NCBI GenBank assembly: GCA_964538455.1
Contig: CAZIDZ010000003.1
Coordinates: forward strand, 1 to 64,000
Direction of reading: 5' to 3'
Length of the DNA stretch: 64,000 bases
Source: JAZDLX01 sp964538455
GTDB lineage: Bacteria; Electryoneota; Electryoneia; Electryoneales; Electryoneaceae
Shown: positions 43,882-53,435 of the stretch, one piece after another
Numbering within the stretch: position 1 is the first letter of the stretch
How the letters are laid out: the number at the start of each line of letters is the position of its first letter
Program-made: the position numbers and the translations under genes
The notes under the pieces: model-generated
The model's database searches: none
The model's input: only the letters and a program-made list of their open reading frames with translations
Told to the model about the DNA's origin: nothing

Positions 43882-44829
43882 GTGGACTCCCCTGAAAATC
43901 AACAACCTCAACGTCCAAAGTATCCTGTCAGTCCTGGCGATATCGTCCGCGTAATTCTGGCGACACTGCTTGTTCTGGTTGCAGGCTTTACTGTTGTCGC
44001 GCTGCTCACTGTAAGCGGCGTCCTCACTGGCGGGAAGCCCCCCACCCCTGAGCACCTCGAGGAGTGGACGAAGAACGGCATCAGCAGCCTGCCGCTCGCG
44101 CTGAAGGTCATGGCGATGGTTGTCCAGGCCGCGTTGATCGTTCCCGTGCTTCTTTTCCTGCGAAACCATAAGCTGTCGCCGTACATCTTTCTCCGGATAC
44201 GCCCCGTCCCGCTTTCGCTCCTGTTCTATTCGGTCGTCGTCGGTTTTGCCATTGCCGTGATCGGAGATGAGATCAGCCGTCTGGTCGGACTGGTGCTGCC
44301 GATGCCCGAGGACATGTTCGAGGGGCTGGCGCGAGCGCTGAGACTGAATTCATGGGCGGATGTGCTGACGATGGGAGTCACCGTGGCGCTGCTCGCTCCC
44401 GTCGTCGAAGAGCTGATCTTCAGGGGATTTTTTCAACGCTATTTCGAAGCGACACGGGGAGTGACGTCGGGCGTGCTGGCCGCCAGCGCCCTGTTCGCCG
44501 CCTACCATTTCAACCTCTACTGGATGATCCCGATCCTGTTGATGGCGACGGTTATGGGGGCGATGGCCTGGCGGGCGGAATCGGTGCTGCCCTCCGTTAC
44601 CGTCCACGCGACGAACAACGTGCTCGGGCTGGTGACAGCGAATGTGTGGGCCGCTGGGGACCCCGCCTGGTACACATTCAAGGGGCATGTCAATCCCTGG
44701 ATTATCCTCCTGGCGATTGTCCTCCTGATCGTAGCGCTCAGGCGGTTCTTCTCCACCGCCGAGATGAAAGGTCTGGGTGGACACGGGCCCAGGGGTGATT
44801 CCGGCGGCCACCTCGACACCAAAGCGTGA
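43882..44829 (+). CDS. CPBP-family intramembrane metalloprotease
   Basis: A 315-residue polytopic protein starting at GTG, with about eight hydrophobic helices. The CPBP (Abi) motifs are present: PVVEELIFRGFFQRY (EExxxR), AAYHFNLYW, and VHATNNVLG (HxxxN). Family members include the CAAX prenyl protease Rce1 and bacterial site-2-like proteases. It lies in a close run with the SpoU gene (6 bp) and the SpoIID-like gene (9 bp). Confidence 0.9.
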   Translation: MDSPENQQPQRPKYPVSPGDIVRVILATLLVLVAGFTVVALLTVSGVLTGGKPPTPEHLEEWTKNGISSLPLALKVMAMVVQAALIVPVLLFLRNHKLSPYIFLRIRPVPLSLLFYSVVVGFAIAVIGDEISRLVGLVLPMPEDMFEGLARALRLNSWADVLTMGVTVALLAPVVEELIFRGFFQRYFEATRGVTSGVLAASALFAAYHFNLYWMIPILLMATVMGAMAWRAESVLPSVTVHATNNVLGLVTANVWAAGDPAWYTFKGHVNPWIILLAIVLLIVALRRFFSTAEMKGLGGHGPRGDSGGHLDTKA

Positions 44830-44838
44830 GGCATTCCG

Positions 44839-46434
44839 ATGATCGATGAGCGTGTCCGCATCGGGGTGGCCATCCGTAACCCGGCTGTCCGTTTTCGCTT
44901 GAACGGACAGTTCGCTTTCTTCGATAGGTCCGGCTCCCGGGAAGTCCATTCCCCCGGAGTGGAATGGTCGGTTACAGCGCTGGAACCCTCTAAAACGCCC
45001 GCCTGGTCGGCCCGCCTGCACACTTTCATCGAACGCCGCGATGCGCTAAAACTTGCGTCACTGTTGAAGAAATACGGGGTCGAAGCACGCATTGCGGAGA
45101 TGGGGAAGCCCGCGGCATGGGGCAGGGCGGGGGCACTGTCCACATCCACCTGGGCGGTGCTCGCCGGACAGGATCGGGACGCGGACGGCCTGCTTAGGGA
45201 CACCCGTGAGGCGCTGGCCGATCTCCCGCCGCTCGCCGACGCTCCTCGCGGGTGGAAGCTTTTTCCGGATCAATGGATGCACTTCGATCTTGTTCGTCTT
45301 GCGCCCCCGGATGGTGGACGGCTGCGCCTGGAAGGTGAGAGCGGGAGCGCCCTCGAAGTCGACTCTTCCCTCAGAGTGGAGCCTCAAGATCCGGCGTCGT
45401 ATTTCGAGATTGAGGGCGTCCGCATCGGGGTCGACTTCCATTGGGACCACCGGGAGTCCCTGGGTTTTCGCGGATGCCTGGAGCTGATTGCCGACGGAGC
45501 GAATGTCACGGCCGTGAACGAGCTCGACTTGGAAGGCTACCTGGCCTCGGTGTTGGGGAGCGAGATGCGCACAGACTGGCCTGTGGAGGCGCTCACGGCT
45601 CAGGCGGTTGCAGCCCGCTCGACGGTTCTCGCCACCCGCGGACGGCACCACTTCAACGAGGCGTTTGACCTTTGCCACGACGACCACTGCCAGGATTACC
45701 AGGGCCTCAGTCGCGAAGGGGAAGCCGCAAAGTCAGCACTCGAAGCCTCGCGGAATTGGCTGCTCGCTGTTGACGGACGCGTTGTGGATGCAAGGTTTTC
45801 CAAAATCTGTGGCGGCGTGACGGAAGCCTTCTCGACAGCTTGGGATGAGGATCACGTACCTTGTCTCGATCCGGTTTTTTGCGCCGTAGAACCGCCTCCA
45901 TCCCTCAGCCAGGCTCCGCGTGGGCATGGACAGGATGTTGGAAAGCAACTCCTCGATCGGCTGCTGGCCGAGCGGCCGTCATGGGCGGCGTGCAACCCGG
46001 AGTTTTCGCCCTATCCCGAATCCGTGACGGAGATGGCCGGGCTCTACCGTTGGCGAAGGGAGCTGACCCCCGAGCATCTCCAGGAACTGATCGCCACTCG
46101 CATCGGTGATCATCTTGGTGGCGTCAGCGAACTTGTCCCACTGGGCTACGGCGCTTCGGGGAGGATCAAGTACCTTCGCGTGATGGGCGAACGCGGCACA
46201 GCGACCGTCGGAAAGGAACTGGCGATCCGCCGCCTGCTGTCGGACACGCATTTACCCTCGAGTGCGTTCAGCATCAGCCGCGGAGACCGGGGAATATGGG
46301 TGTTTGAAGGAATCGGCTGGGGGCACGGCGTCGGTCTTTGTCAGATGGGCGCCGCCGGGCTTGCAAAGAAAGGTTGGCATGCTCGAGACATCCTGCTGCA
46401 TTATTACCCGGGAGCTTCCATCGTCGAGAGGTAA
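44839..46434 (+). CDS. SpoIID/LytB domain protein
   Basis: The 531-residue protein carries a SpoIID/LytB domain in its C-terminal two thirds: LEGYLASVLGSEMRTDWPVEALTAQAVAARS, FDLCHDDHCQDYQG, FSKICGGVTEAFSTAW and the closing GIGWGHGVGLCQMGAAG. SpoIID trims glycan strands during sporulation; homologues in non-sporulating bacteria are presumed lytic transglycosylases. An N-terminal domain of ~200 residues is unassigned. No signal peptide is seen, so its route to the wall is unclear. Confidence 0.87.
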   Translation: MIDERVRIGVAIRNPAVRFRLNGQFAFFDRSGSREVHSPGVEWSVTALEPSKTPAWSARLHTFIERRDALKLASLLKKYGVEARIAEMGKPAAWGRAGALSTSTWAVLAGQDRDADGLLRDTREALADLPPLADAPRGWKLFPDQWMHFDLVRLAPPDGGRLRLEGESGSALEVDSSLRVEPQDPASYFEIEGVRIGVDFHWDHRESLGFRGCLELIADGANVTAVNELDLEGYLASVLGSEMRTDWPVEALTAQAVAARSTVLATRGRHHFNEAFDLCHDDHCQDYQGLSREGEAAKSALEASRNWLLAVDGRVVDARFSKICGGVTEAFSTAWDEDHVPCLDPVFCAVEPPPSLSQAPRGHGQDVGKQLLDRLLAERPSWAACNPEFSPYPESVTEMAGLYRWRRELTPEHLQELIATRIGDHLGGVSELVPLGYGASGRIKYLRVMGERGTATVGKELAIRRLLSDTHLPSSAFSISRGDRGIWVFEGIGWGHGVGLCQMGAAGLAKKGWHARDILLHYYPGASIVER

Positions 46435-46557
46435 TCCTCTCCAGTCCCCCGCGGCGTACGCAGGTTGACGTTTTTCTCTTGTTCTCAAGCGCGAGTTTGC
46501 GTAAACATACCCGTTGTTTCCTATCCTTTGCCATTCAGAGAAGGTCGATTGCGTCGT

Positions 46558-47409
46558 ATGCTCTTATTCTCGAAAATAAAAGAACTTGGGAAAAGCCCAA
46601 AACTGGCCAAGACGGCGGAAGAAGTGGAGGACCGGCTGCGCCGGATGCGCCGCTGGACCCGCGGTCCCCTGAATCGTCTCTTTTCCTGGCTGGTGCAGTT
46701 GATCATTGCCGGGCCGACCTTTCTCTTTCTGAAACTCCTCAGCAAGGTCCATGTGCACAACCGCGAAAAATTGCGCACGATTAAAACCCCATATATGCTC
46801 ATCTCGAACCATCTGACCATGTTCGACGACATCTTCATCGATTCCTATGTCTTCCTGCCTTGGGCAATTTTCAACATGAAGTACTTCCCGTGGCACGCTC
46901 CGGAGGAAAAAAACTTCTTCCTCGGACCGATTGTCGGCTGGATGATGAAGAAAGCCCAATGCATCCCTCTGACCCGCGGGCACGGAGTTTTCCAGCCTGG
47001 AATGACGAGGTTGAAGGAGCTGCTGCAGGACGATGCCATTGTCCACATCTTCCCCGAGGGCACGCGCAGCCGCAGCGGCGATCTCAACAGGGGGCAGGTG
47101 GGAGTGGGGCGTTTGGCGTATCAGGCGAAATGCAAGGTGGTGCCGTTGTACCACGAGGGCACGCAAGAATTGCTGCCGATCGGGTCGCACCGCTTGCGCA
47201 CCGGCAAGCGGATGGAGATGATCGTTGGCGATCCGATCGATATGTCCGACCTGTACGCTCGTGAGGACAGCCGTGAGGTGTACCAGGCAATCGCCGATCG
47301 AATGATCGAGAGCTTCCGGACGCTGCGCACGACCTTGCATGAAATCGGGTACGGCATTATCGATCTTGCCCAGTACGAATCGGTTATGGAGAAAGATCGG
47401 ATCGCGTGA
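46558..47409 (+). CDS. PlsC-like 1-acylglycerol-3-phosphate acyltransferase
   Basis: A 283-residue acyltransferase with the HxxxxD site in ISNHLTMFDDI, a PxxxR-type region IPLTRGHG, FPEGTRSRSG, and VVPLYHEGTQELLP. A hydrophobic N-terminal helix (WLVQLIIAGPTFLFLKLL) anchors it to the membrane. Unusual length before the motif and FxxDxYVFLPWA suggest a tafazzin-like subgroup. Start: this ATG, or a TTG at 46549 that has better spacing from AGAAGG. It overlaps the metallophosphoesterase gene by 4 bp (GTGA). Confidence 0.85.
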   Translation: MLLFSKIKELGKSPKLAKTAEEVEDRLRRMRRWTRGPLNRLFSWLVQLIIAGPTFLFLKLLSKVHVHNREKLRTIKTPYMLISNHLTMFDDIFIDSYVFLPWAIFNMKYFPWHAPEEKNFFLGPIVGWMMKKAQCIPLTRGHGVFQPGMTRLKELLQDDAIVHIFPEGTRSRSGDLNRGQVGVGRLAYQAKCKVVPLYHEGTQELLPIGSHRLRTGKRMEMIVGDPIDMSDLYAREDSREVYQAIADRMIESFRTLRTTLHEIGYGIIDLAQYESVMEKDRIA

Positions 47410-48614
47410 GCACCTCTTCCGGCACGGATCACTCCGAATCGATTCCCGCTCCACCTGGCAGGGGCGCGCATGGCAGCGGAGCCTTCGTCATTTTCATTGT
47501 GGTTGCCTTTTCCTTCTACGCCGGGGTCAACGCGTTTCTGTTCGTCCAGATCACCCTCGCTTCGCACCTCGCCGGTGCTTCGTTGCTGCTTCTCGAAGGT
47601 GTCCTGCTCGCGTGGGCGCTGGCGTTTCCGCTCGGCAGGATGTTGCCCGGCGACCGATGGATTCCAAGGGTGTTGCGCGTAATCGGATCCTGGTATCTCG
47701 CCGTCATGGCTTACGCACTGCTGCTCGCTGTCGTTGTCGATCTCGCGCTCGTCACCGATCACTTTATTCACTGGCTTCCCGTTGCGATTCGCAGCGACCC
47801 GGCGTGGGGGAAAGGGCTCCTCTTTTCGGGCGTCGCCCTTGTCCTGTCCGCAGTGATCAGCGGTAGCCTGAGCGCTGGCCGGCCACGTGTTCTCCGTTTC
47901 GATCTATCGCTGAAGGGATTTCCGGTCGACAAACCGCCGCTTGTGCTGGCGATGATATCCGATCTGCACGCCGGCGCCGCGGTTTCTCCAAAAAGAGTTG
48001 CGGCTTTCATCAGAAAACTCGAAAAGCTCGACTTCGACCTGGTCTGCATCGTCGGTGACCTGGTGGACGAAACACCCTCGCGGCTTCGGCGCCACATCGA
48101 ACCGCTGCGGAGCCTGCACGCCGCGCAGGGTGTCTATGCGGTCACCGGCAATCACGAGTATTACAACGGGCGCGACGAGAGCGTAGCGATGATGCGCGAA
48201 CATGGCATCCGCGTTCTCGAGGATGAAGCGGTTGAGATCGCGGGCAGCATCCTGCTGATTGGGGTCGAGGATCGGCCGGGTGCATTGCAACGGCGGCGGC
48301 AGGTGGAGCCGCTCGACGAGCTGCTTGCCCAATGGAAGGATCATCCGCTGCCGAAGGTGCTGTTGCACCACACGCCAGTGCTGTTGTCGGCGGCGGATCG
48401 CAACGGTGTCGCCTTGCAGCTCTCCGGCCACACTCACGGCGGCCAGCTTTGGCCCTTTGGCGGAATGGCAAAACGGGCGTACGGAATTTCAAAGGGGTGG
48501 AAGCAGCTTGACCGCGGGATGAAGCTTTTTGTCAGCACGGGTCTCGGCACTTGGGGACCGCCCGTGCGGGTGGGCAATCCACCCGAGATCGTGCTGTTTA
48601 CGCTCCACGGCTGA
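47406..48614 (+). CDS. Membrane-anchored metallophosphoesterase (YkuE-like)
   Basis: Four N-terminal membrane helices (about residues 25-150) precede a calcineurin-like phosphoesterase domain. Metal-binding motifs are MISDLHAGA, VGDLVDE, TGNHEYYNG, LLHHTPVLL and SGHTHGGQLWP. Related enzymes such as YkuE and YaeI act on phospholipid- or wall-linked phosphates. It starts with GTG and is coupled to the upstream acyltransferase, hinting at a lipid-related role. Confidence 0.9.
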   Translation: MSTSSGTDHSESIPAPPGRGAHGSGAFVIFIVVAFSFYAGVNAFLFVQITLASHLAGASLLLLEGVLLAWALAFPLGRMLPGDRWIPRVLRVIGSWYLAVMAYALLLAVVVDLALVTDHFIHWLPVAIRSDPAWGKGLLFSGVALVLSAVISGSLSAGRPRVLRFDLSLKGFPVDKPPLVLAMISDLHAGAAVSPKRVAAFIRKLEKLDFDLVCIVGDLVDETPSRLRRHIEPLRSLHAAQGVYAVTGNHEYYNGRDESVAMMREHGIRVLEDEAVEIAGSILLIGVEDRPGALQRRRQVEPLDELLAQWKDHPLPKVLLHHTPVLLSAADRNGVALQLSGHTHGGQLWPFGGMAKRAYGISKGWKQLDRGMKLFVSTGLGTWGPPVRVGNPPEIVLFTLHG

Positions 48615-48718
48615 GACACGGAGTGCCGCGGAGGAATTCCATACAGAGGCTGATTTGGTATCACGTCGTGTTTCGCTGGCGCCGTCTTGCAGTTGTGGTG
48701 TTGCGGCGGCGAAGACGG

Positions 48719-49237
48719 TCACGGTATCGGAAAAGCGCCTTCGCGGCTGAACAGGCGGCGCAGTCGCTGTGCCTGGGCGTCGGCGATGTCGAGGAAGGCC
48801 TGGTATGCTTCAACATCTCCGCCGGTGGGATCGAGGATGTCTGTATCTCCGGACCATCCGGGATCGCGCCCGTACGCGAGCAGGGGAAAGACATGCCCCG
48901 CCAATTTAGGAAATTGGCGCAGGATCACATCGGTCTGGGTCTGTTCCACGGTCAGCACCAGGTCCGCATCCCGTGCGATTTCATCGTCGAATGGCTGCGC
49001 ACGATGTCCTGCAAGCGACTCCCCCTGGAGCCGCAACACGGTCAGCAGAACGGGATGGGCGGGAACGCCCGGTGTGGCAATGATCCCGGCGGATGATATC
49101 TTCGGGAGCCGCCGGCCCGGCAACGCGAGAGACTCGAGCTCCGCTTGGAGGCGATGGGCCAGATACGGACTGCGGGTGACGTTTGCCGTGCAGACAATTA
49201 CGACATTCTGGCGCTTGCTACCAGGTAATGGAATCAT
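48719..49237 (-). CDS. Low-molecular-weight protein-tyrosine phosphatase family
   Basis: A 172-residue protein with the LMW-PTP P-loop VCTANVTRSPYLA (C-x5-R-S) near the N terminus and the general-acid region DILDPTGGDVEAY. Related enzymes dephosphorylate tyrosine kinases in exopolysaccharide synthesis, or threonylcarbamoyl-AMP in one subgroup. AGGAG nine nt upstream decides the start; the frame is open 27 codons further. It lies divergently from the DUF554 gene. Confidence 0.88.
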   Translation of the reverse strand: MIPLPGSKRQNVVIVCTANVTRSPYLAHRLQAELESLALPGRRLPKISSAGIIATPGVPAHPVLLTVLRLQGESLAGHRAQPFDDEIARDADLVLTVEQTQTDVILRQFPKLAGHVFPLLAYGRDPGWSGDTDILDPTGGDVEAYQAFLDIADAQAQRLRRLFSREGAFPIP

Positions 49238-49338
49238 CCGTTCGATCTCCTGAGCTCTTGAAGCCAAGGTTGCGGCGGAATCATGTTCTGCGCAAGTGTG
49301 CATCGGCTGCGGCCACAATTGGTGGGGAGAAGAAGAAC

Positions 49339-50037
49339 ATGGTTGGAACGGTTGTCAACGCAGGGGCGGTGCTCGCGGGGGGAAGCCTGGGGCTGATCGT
49401 CCACAGCCGTCTTCCCGAGCGGCACCGCAAGATTGCTTTTCAGGGTCTCGGCCTGGTGACATTGATGCTCGGTTTGTCGATGGCCCTTCGCACACGCAAC
49501 CCGGTGATCCTGATTCTCAGCATTCTCATCGGCGCCCTGATCGGCGAGAGTTTCCGGCTCGAAACCCGCCTGGAGTCGAGCGTCGAATGGATTCGCAGCC
49601 GTTTCGCACGGGGATCGGACTCCAGGTTTACGGAAGGGGTGATCACGGCGTTCATGATGTTCTGCATGGGGTCGATGACCATCATCGGTGCCCTCGAGGA
49701 TGGAATGGGGAAGGGAGCGGATCTGCTCTTCGCCAAATCTGTGATGGACGGCTTCGCCTCAATGGCCTTCGCCGCCACCTTCGGCGTCGGAGTGCTCTTC
49801 AGTGTCGTCCCGCTGCTGATCTACCAGGGCGGGTGGACCCTGGCCGGGTATCTGCTCGGCAATCTGCTCCCCGAAGCGGTCACCGCTGAACTCAGTGCGG
49901 TTGGCGGTGTGATCCTGATCGGCTTGGGATTGAACATCCTCGAGTTGAAAAAAATACCGCTGTTGAACCTGTTGCCGGGACTGTTGATCGCAATCCTGGT
50001 TGGCCTTGTTTGGCCTTACCTGGGCTTGCACGGATAG
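49339..50037 (+). CDS. DUF554 family membrane protein
   Basis: A 232-residue polytopic protein with about seven hydrophobic helices and typical DUF554 motifs: GTVVNAGAVLAGGSLGLI at the N terminus, EGVITAFMMFCMGSMTIIGALEDG and KSVMDGFASMAFAATFGVGV in the middle. It is annotated in some genomes as a putative transport protein (YdfK/YqgA); function unknown. The ATG follows GGGGAGAAGAAGAAC. Confidence 0.88.
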   Translation: MVGTVVNAGAVLAGGSLGLIVHSRLPERHRKIAFQGLGLVTLMLGLSMALRTRNPVILILSILIGALIGESFRLETRLESSVEWIRSRFARGSDSRFTEGVITAFMMFCMGSMTIIGALEDGMGKGADLLFAKSVMDGFASMAFAATFGVGVLFSVVPLLIYQGGWTLAGYLLGNLLPEAVTAELSAVGGVILIGLGLNILELKKIPLLNLLPGLLIAILVGLVWPYLGLHG

Positions 50038-50167
50038 CCGGAAAACATCAATGAATATGGGATAATGCGGCTATGCAGGAGACGTCTGATCGATTCGGTG
50101 ATTTCGGGGCAACAGTTGGGTAAATAGGGCAGGCAAGGCGATTCTCGCGGACGGGGTGTCTTGCCGC

Positions 50168-51025
50168 TCAGGGTACCATCGCGAGAGCGGCTACCACTTC
50201 GCCGGCTTTCCGCCATGGTGGCAGACTGACACGTTTTTGCAGCACCGCCCGTGGGTCGTTTTCGATCTCGTACAGAAGGGCTTTGTAGATTCTCCGCATG
50301 GCTTCGGATGTGATCAGTCTGGCGGCTGCGCTGCGCGGACGGTGGCGTTCCGCTTCTTCATAAGCGTTCTTCGCCATCGAAATCAGCGACCGCATCAGCT
50401 TCTCGAAACCTTTGCCGCCTCGGCCCGACGTGATGTCTTCCACAGTGACACCGTGTTCTTTCATCAGCTCTCGGGGGATATAAATGCGCCCCATCCGAGC
50501 GTCCTCGCGCAAATCCCGGATCACGTTGGTCAGCTGCAGCGCCCGTCCCAACGCCAAACCGTAATCGATGGCCTTCTGGCCCGCGACGCCGAACACCTCG
50601 AGACACAGCAGGCCCACCGTTCCAGCCGCCCGGTAGCAGTACTCGTCGAGTTCGGATTTCGTGTCGAGGGCGACCGGCCCGATGTCACCTTCCATGCCGA
50701 GCAGCAGGTCTTCGAAGTACTGCCGCGTCAACCGGTATCGCCCGACCGTGTCCGCAAGCGCCAGCTCCATCGGCGACTGAGGCTTGCCTCGATACACCCG
50801 CTCAAGCCCACCTTTCACCAGCTCGAGAGCGGCGCGCCGAAGCGAGGGTTCGGGGAGTTCATCCACGGCGTCGTCGGCGGCACGGCAGAACGCATACACG
50901 GCGTAAATCGCGTACCGTTTGGTCCGCGGCAGCAGCTGGAAGGCAAGAAAGAAGTTCCCCGCTGACTTCTTCACCACCGTCTTGCAGTAGTTGTAGGCGC
51001 TGCGCAAATGCTTCACAAGTGCCAT
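50168..51025 (-). CDS. hpnD: Presqualene diphosphate synthase (HpnD-type)
   Basis: HpnD joins two farnesyl diphosphates into presqualene diphosphate. The 285-residue protein has the squalene/phytoene synthase signatures YAFCRAADDAVDE (first Asp-rich motif) and ALQLTNVIRDLREDARMGRIYIP (second). The start is set at MALVKHL, giving a 13-bp overlap with hpnC. HpnE, which reduces the hydroxysqualene product of HpnC, is not in the window; nor is squalene-hopene cyclase. Confidence 0.9.
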   Translation of the reverse strand: MALVKHLRSAYNYCKTVVKKSAGNFFLAFQLLPRTKRYAIYAVYAFCRAADDAVDELPEPSLRRAALELVKGGLERVYRGKPQSPMELALADTVGRYRLTRQYFEDLLLGMEGDIGPVALDTKSELDEYCYRAAGTVGLLCLEVFGVAGQKAIDYGLALGRALQLTNVIRDLREDARMGRIYIPRELMKEHGVTVEDITSGRGGKGFEKLMRSLISMAKNAYEEAERHRPRSAAARLITSEAMRRIYKALLYEIENDPRAVLQKRVSLPPWRKAGEVVAALAMVP

Positions 51026-51942
51026 CCGAAAAATGCCCGAAAAACCAGAGCCCCCTTGGCCAATCCGCCGACCCGCCGGTGCCGTGAACCAGCATCCCAC
51101 ATTACCCGTTTCAAGGCGCCGAGCGCAAGCAGTCCGCCTCCGTGAAAAAGAACGAGCTGCCGCCGAAGCGGACCGTGTACGCCGGACATCAACTCCAAAC
51201 CGGCCGATAGGAAATGTTCAGCTCTTTCAGCCTCGAATGCAAGCAGCTCCCGCACTGGACCCGGCGAGGGAGCTTGAGCGAGCATCTCGGCCGTGACCCC
51301 GAATCGTTGAAGATCTTCCAATGGCAGATAGACGCGGTTTCGCTCGGCGAGATCGGTGCGGATATCCTGCATGAAGTTGACGAGTTGCAATCCCGTACAA
51401 ACGGAGTCCGAGAGCCGGTCCAGACGGCCGTCATCGTACCCGTGGACTCGAAGTACCCAGCGTCCCACGGGGTTGGCGGAGCCTTCCGTATAGTCAAGCA
51501 CCTCGTTCCAGGTGGGAAACCGGATCTCACCCTGATCCCTCTCGAAGGTGCGGACCATCGCTTCGAACAGCGACTGCTCGATGGAGTGCCGCCGCACGAC
51601 ATGGCGCAGCGCAATAAAAGCCGGATGGCTGGGTTGTTTTTCTGAATAGGCTTCGTCTAGGTAGCGGCGCCACTCCTGCAGGGCTTCGAGGCGTGCTTTC
51701 TTTTTCAATTGACCCGGGAGCTGCGCGGCAATGTCGTCCGCGCGCCAGTCCGCGCCGCGAGCGAATGCGTACAGCGCAGCGTAATCGTCGCGGTGGGCGC
51801 GGGGGAGAAACAGGGAGAGCACCTGGAAGTTTTCATAGTGGGCGGAGGCGTAAGCGCGGCACCAATCAAACGCCTCCCGCTCCGTCCAGGTTGACTTCGA
51901 CCGGGCAATCTGTTCGAGGGCTTCGACGGTGTTTCTATTCAT
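51013..51942 (-). CDS. hpnC: Hydroxysqualene synthase (HpnC-type)
   Basis: HpnC converts presqualene diphosphate to hydroxysqualene. The 309-residue protein has HYENFQVLSLFLPRAHRDDYAAL, GLQLVNFMQDIRTDLAERNRVYLP (second Asp-rich motif) and FDxM-like helices. Its first Asp-rich motif reads FARGADWRADDIA rather than the common FARxADDIADE, which looks like a short insertion. It overlaps hpnD and follows the phosphohexomutase gene by 88 bp. Confidence 0.87.
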   Translation of the reverse strand: MNRNTVEALEQIARSKSTWTEREAFDWCRAYASAHYENFQVLSLFLPRAHRDDYAALYAFARGADWRADDIAAQLPGQLKKKARLEALQEWRRYLDEAYSEKQPSHPAFIALRHVVRRHSIEQSLFEAMVRTFERDQGEIRFPTWNEVLDYTEGSANPVGRWVLRVHGYDDGRLDRLSDSVCTGLQLVNFMQDIRTDLAERNRVYLPLEDLQRFGVTAEMLAQAPSPGPVRELLAFEAERAEHFLSAGLELMSGVHGPLRRQLVLFHGGGLLALGALKRVMWDAGSRHRRVGGLAKGALVFRAFFGWHL

Positions 51943-52030
51943 TCCATTCCCCCGAAACTACTCTGCTCCGGCTCCGGTGAGTCAATCGTGGAGCCTGCCG
52001 TCGTAGAAAGGCGAATCCCCGGAACGTACG

Positions 52031-53386
52031 TCACGTAAGATGTTTTTCGACCTCATGGAGGACACCTTCGACCTCCGCCCGGTACGCTTCCATCCGCTCC
52101 TCGGTGTCCGCTTCAAAGCGCATCACGAGCACCGGTTGTGTGTTGCTCGCGCGCAGCAGGCCCCAGCCGTGTTCGAAATTGACCCGTACGCCGTCGATAT
52201 CTACGACGTCGTATTTTCCCTTGAAGTGCTCGGCGACTTCCGCCACGATTTTGAATTTCAGGTTGTCGTCGGAATCCACTCGCATTTCGGGCGTCGACGG
52301 GTAGAGGGGAAGGTCGGCGAGTAATCCGGAGAGCGGTTTGTCCTCGGCGGCGAGAATTTCAGCGAGTCGGAGCGAGGCGTAGATCGCGTCGTCATAGCCG
52401 AAGTAGCGGTCGTTGAAAAACATGTGCCCGCTCATCTCCCCGGCGAGCTTGGCGTTTTCTTCGCGCAGTTTCGCTTTCAGAAACGAGTGTCCCGTTTTCC
52501 ACATCAGTGGTTTTCCACCGTGCTTCGCGATGTCGTCGTACAGCGCCTTCGAACATTTCACCTCGCCGATGATCGTTGCGCCGGGGTACTGCTTGAGCAC
52601 TCCGCGGGCGTAGAGCGCGAGCAGCCGGTCCCCCCACAGAACGCTGCCCTTGTCATCGATCACCCCGATGCGGTCGGCGTCCCCGTCGTATGCGATCCCG
52701 CATTCAAGCTTTTCCGCGAGCACGGCTTTTTTCACATCCTCAAGATTCTTCAAAACTGTCGGGTCGGGATGGTGATTCGGGAAGGTCCCGTCCACCTCGC
52801 TGAACAGCTCCAGGGGTTCGCAGCCCAGCAACCGAAAAAGTTGCGGCGCCGCAAGACCGGCGACCCCGTTTCCGCTGTCGAGTGCGACCCGGACAGGGCG
52901 TTTCAGCGTGATGTCCTTCGTGATCGTCTCGAGATAGGCAGGCAACACGTCCGCCGTTTCATAGCCGCCATCGCCGGATCGAAAGTCTTTTTTCTGGATG
53001 CGGCGGTACAGATCCTGGATCATCTCTCCGAACACGGTTGTTTTGCCCATCGTCATCTTGAAGCCGTTGAACTCGGGGGGATTGTGGCTCCCGGTGATCT
53101 GTACGGCGCCATCCGGGTTCAGGTGGTAGATGGCGAAATAGAGCACCGGCGTCGGAACCATCCCGATGTCGACAACGGTCACTCCTGCCGCCCGCACGCC
53201 TTTGGAAAAGGCATCCCGCAGCCCGGGGCCGCTGATCCGTCCGTCGCGGCCGAGCACGAGACGGCGGCCCCCTTCGTCTCGAACCCACGATCCGAACGCC
53301 CTTCCCAATATCTCCACAACGTCAGGGGTCAACTCTGTTTCGACAATGCCGCGAATGTCGTACTGACGAAAGATGTTCGCGTTCAT
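52031..53386 (-). CDS. Phosphomannomutase/phosphoglucomutase
   Basis: A 451-residue alpha-D-phosphohexomutase of the AlgC/ManB group. It has FRQYDIRGIVETELTP, the VQITGSHNPPEFNGFKM catalytic loop (phospho-Ser near residue 99), the metal loop AYDGDADRIGVID, the sugar-binding GEMSGHMFFND and the phosphate loop RASNTQPVLVMRFEA. GGAGG lies 6 nt before the ATG; the frame is open upstream without homology. It can supply mannose-1-phosphate to the guanylyltransferase at the right of the window. It follows bshA after 49 bp. Confidence 0.93.
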   Translation of the reverse strand: MNANIFRQYDIRGIVETELTPDVVEILGRAFGSWVRDEGGRRLVLGRDGRISGPGLRDAFSKGVRAAGVTVVDIGMVPTPVLYFAIYHLNPDGAVQITGSHNPPEFNGFKMTMGKTTVFGEMIQDLYRRIQKKDFRSGDGGYETADVLPAYLETITKDITLKRPVRVALDSGNGVAGLAAPQLFRLLGCEPLELFSEVDGTFPNHHPDPTVLKNLEDVKKAVLAEKLECGIAYDGDADRIGVIDDKGSVLWGDRLLALYARGVLKQYPGATIIGEVKCSKALYDDIAKHGGKPLMWKTGHSFLKAKLREENAKLAGEMSGHMFFNDRYFGYDDAIYASLRLAEILAAEDKPLSGLLADLPLYPSTPEMRVDSDDNLKFKIVAEVAEHFKGKYDVVDIDGVRVNFEHGWGLLRASNTQPVLVMRFEADTEERMEAYRAEVEGVLHEVEKHLT

Positions 53387-53435
53387 CCGGTCCTCCGTTG
53401 CCCCAGCTTGCATGATGGGGCGATTCCGTGTGCCA

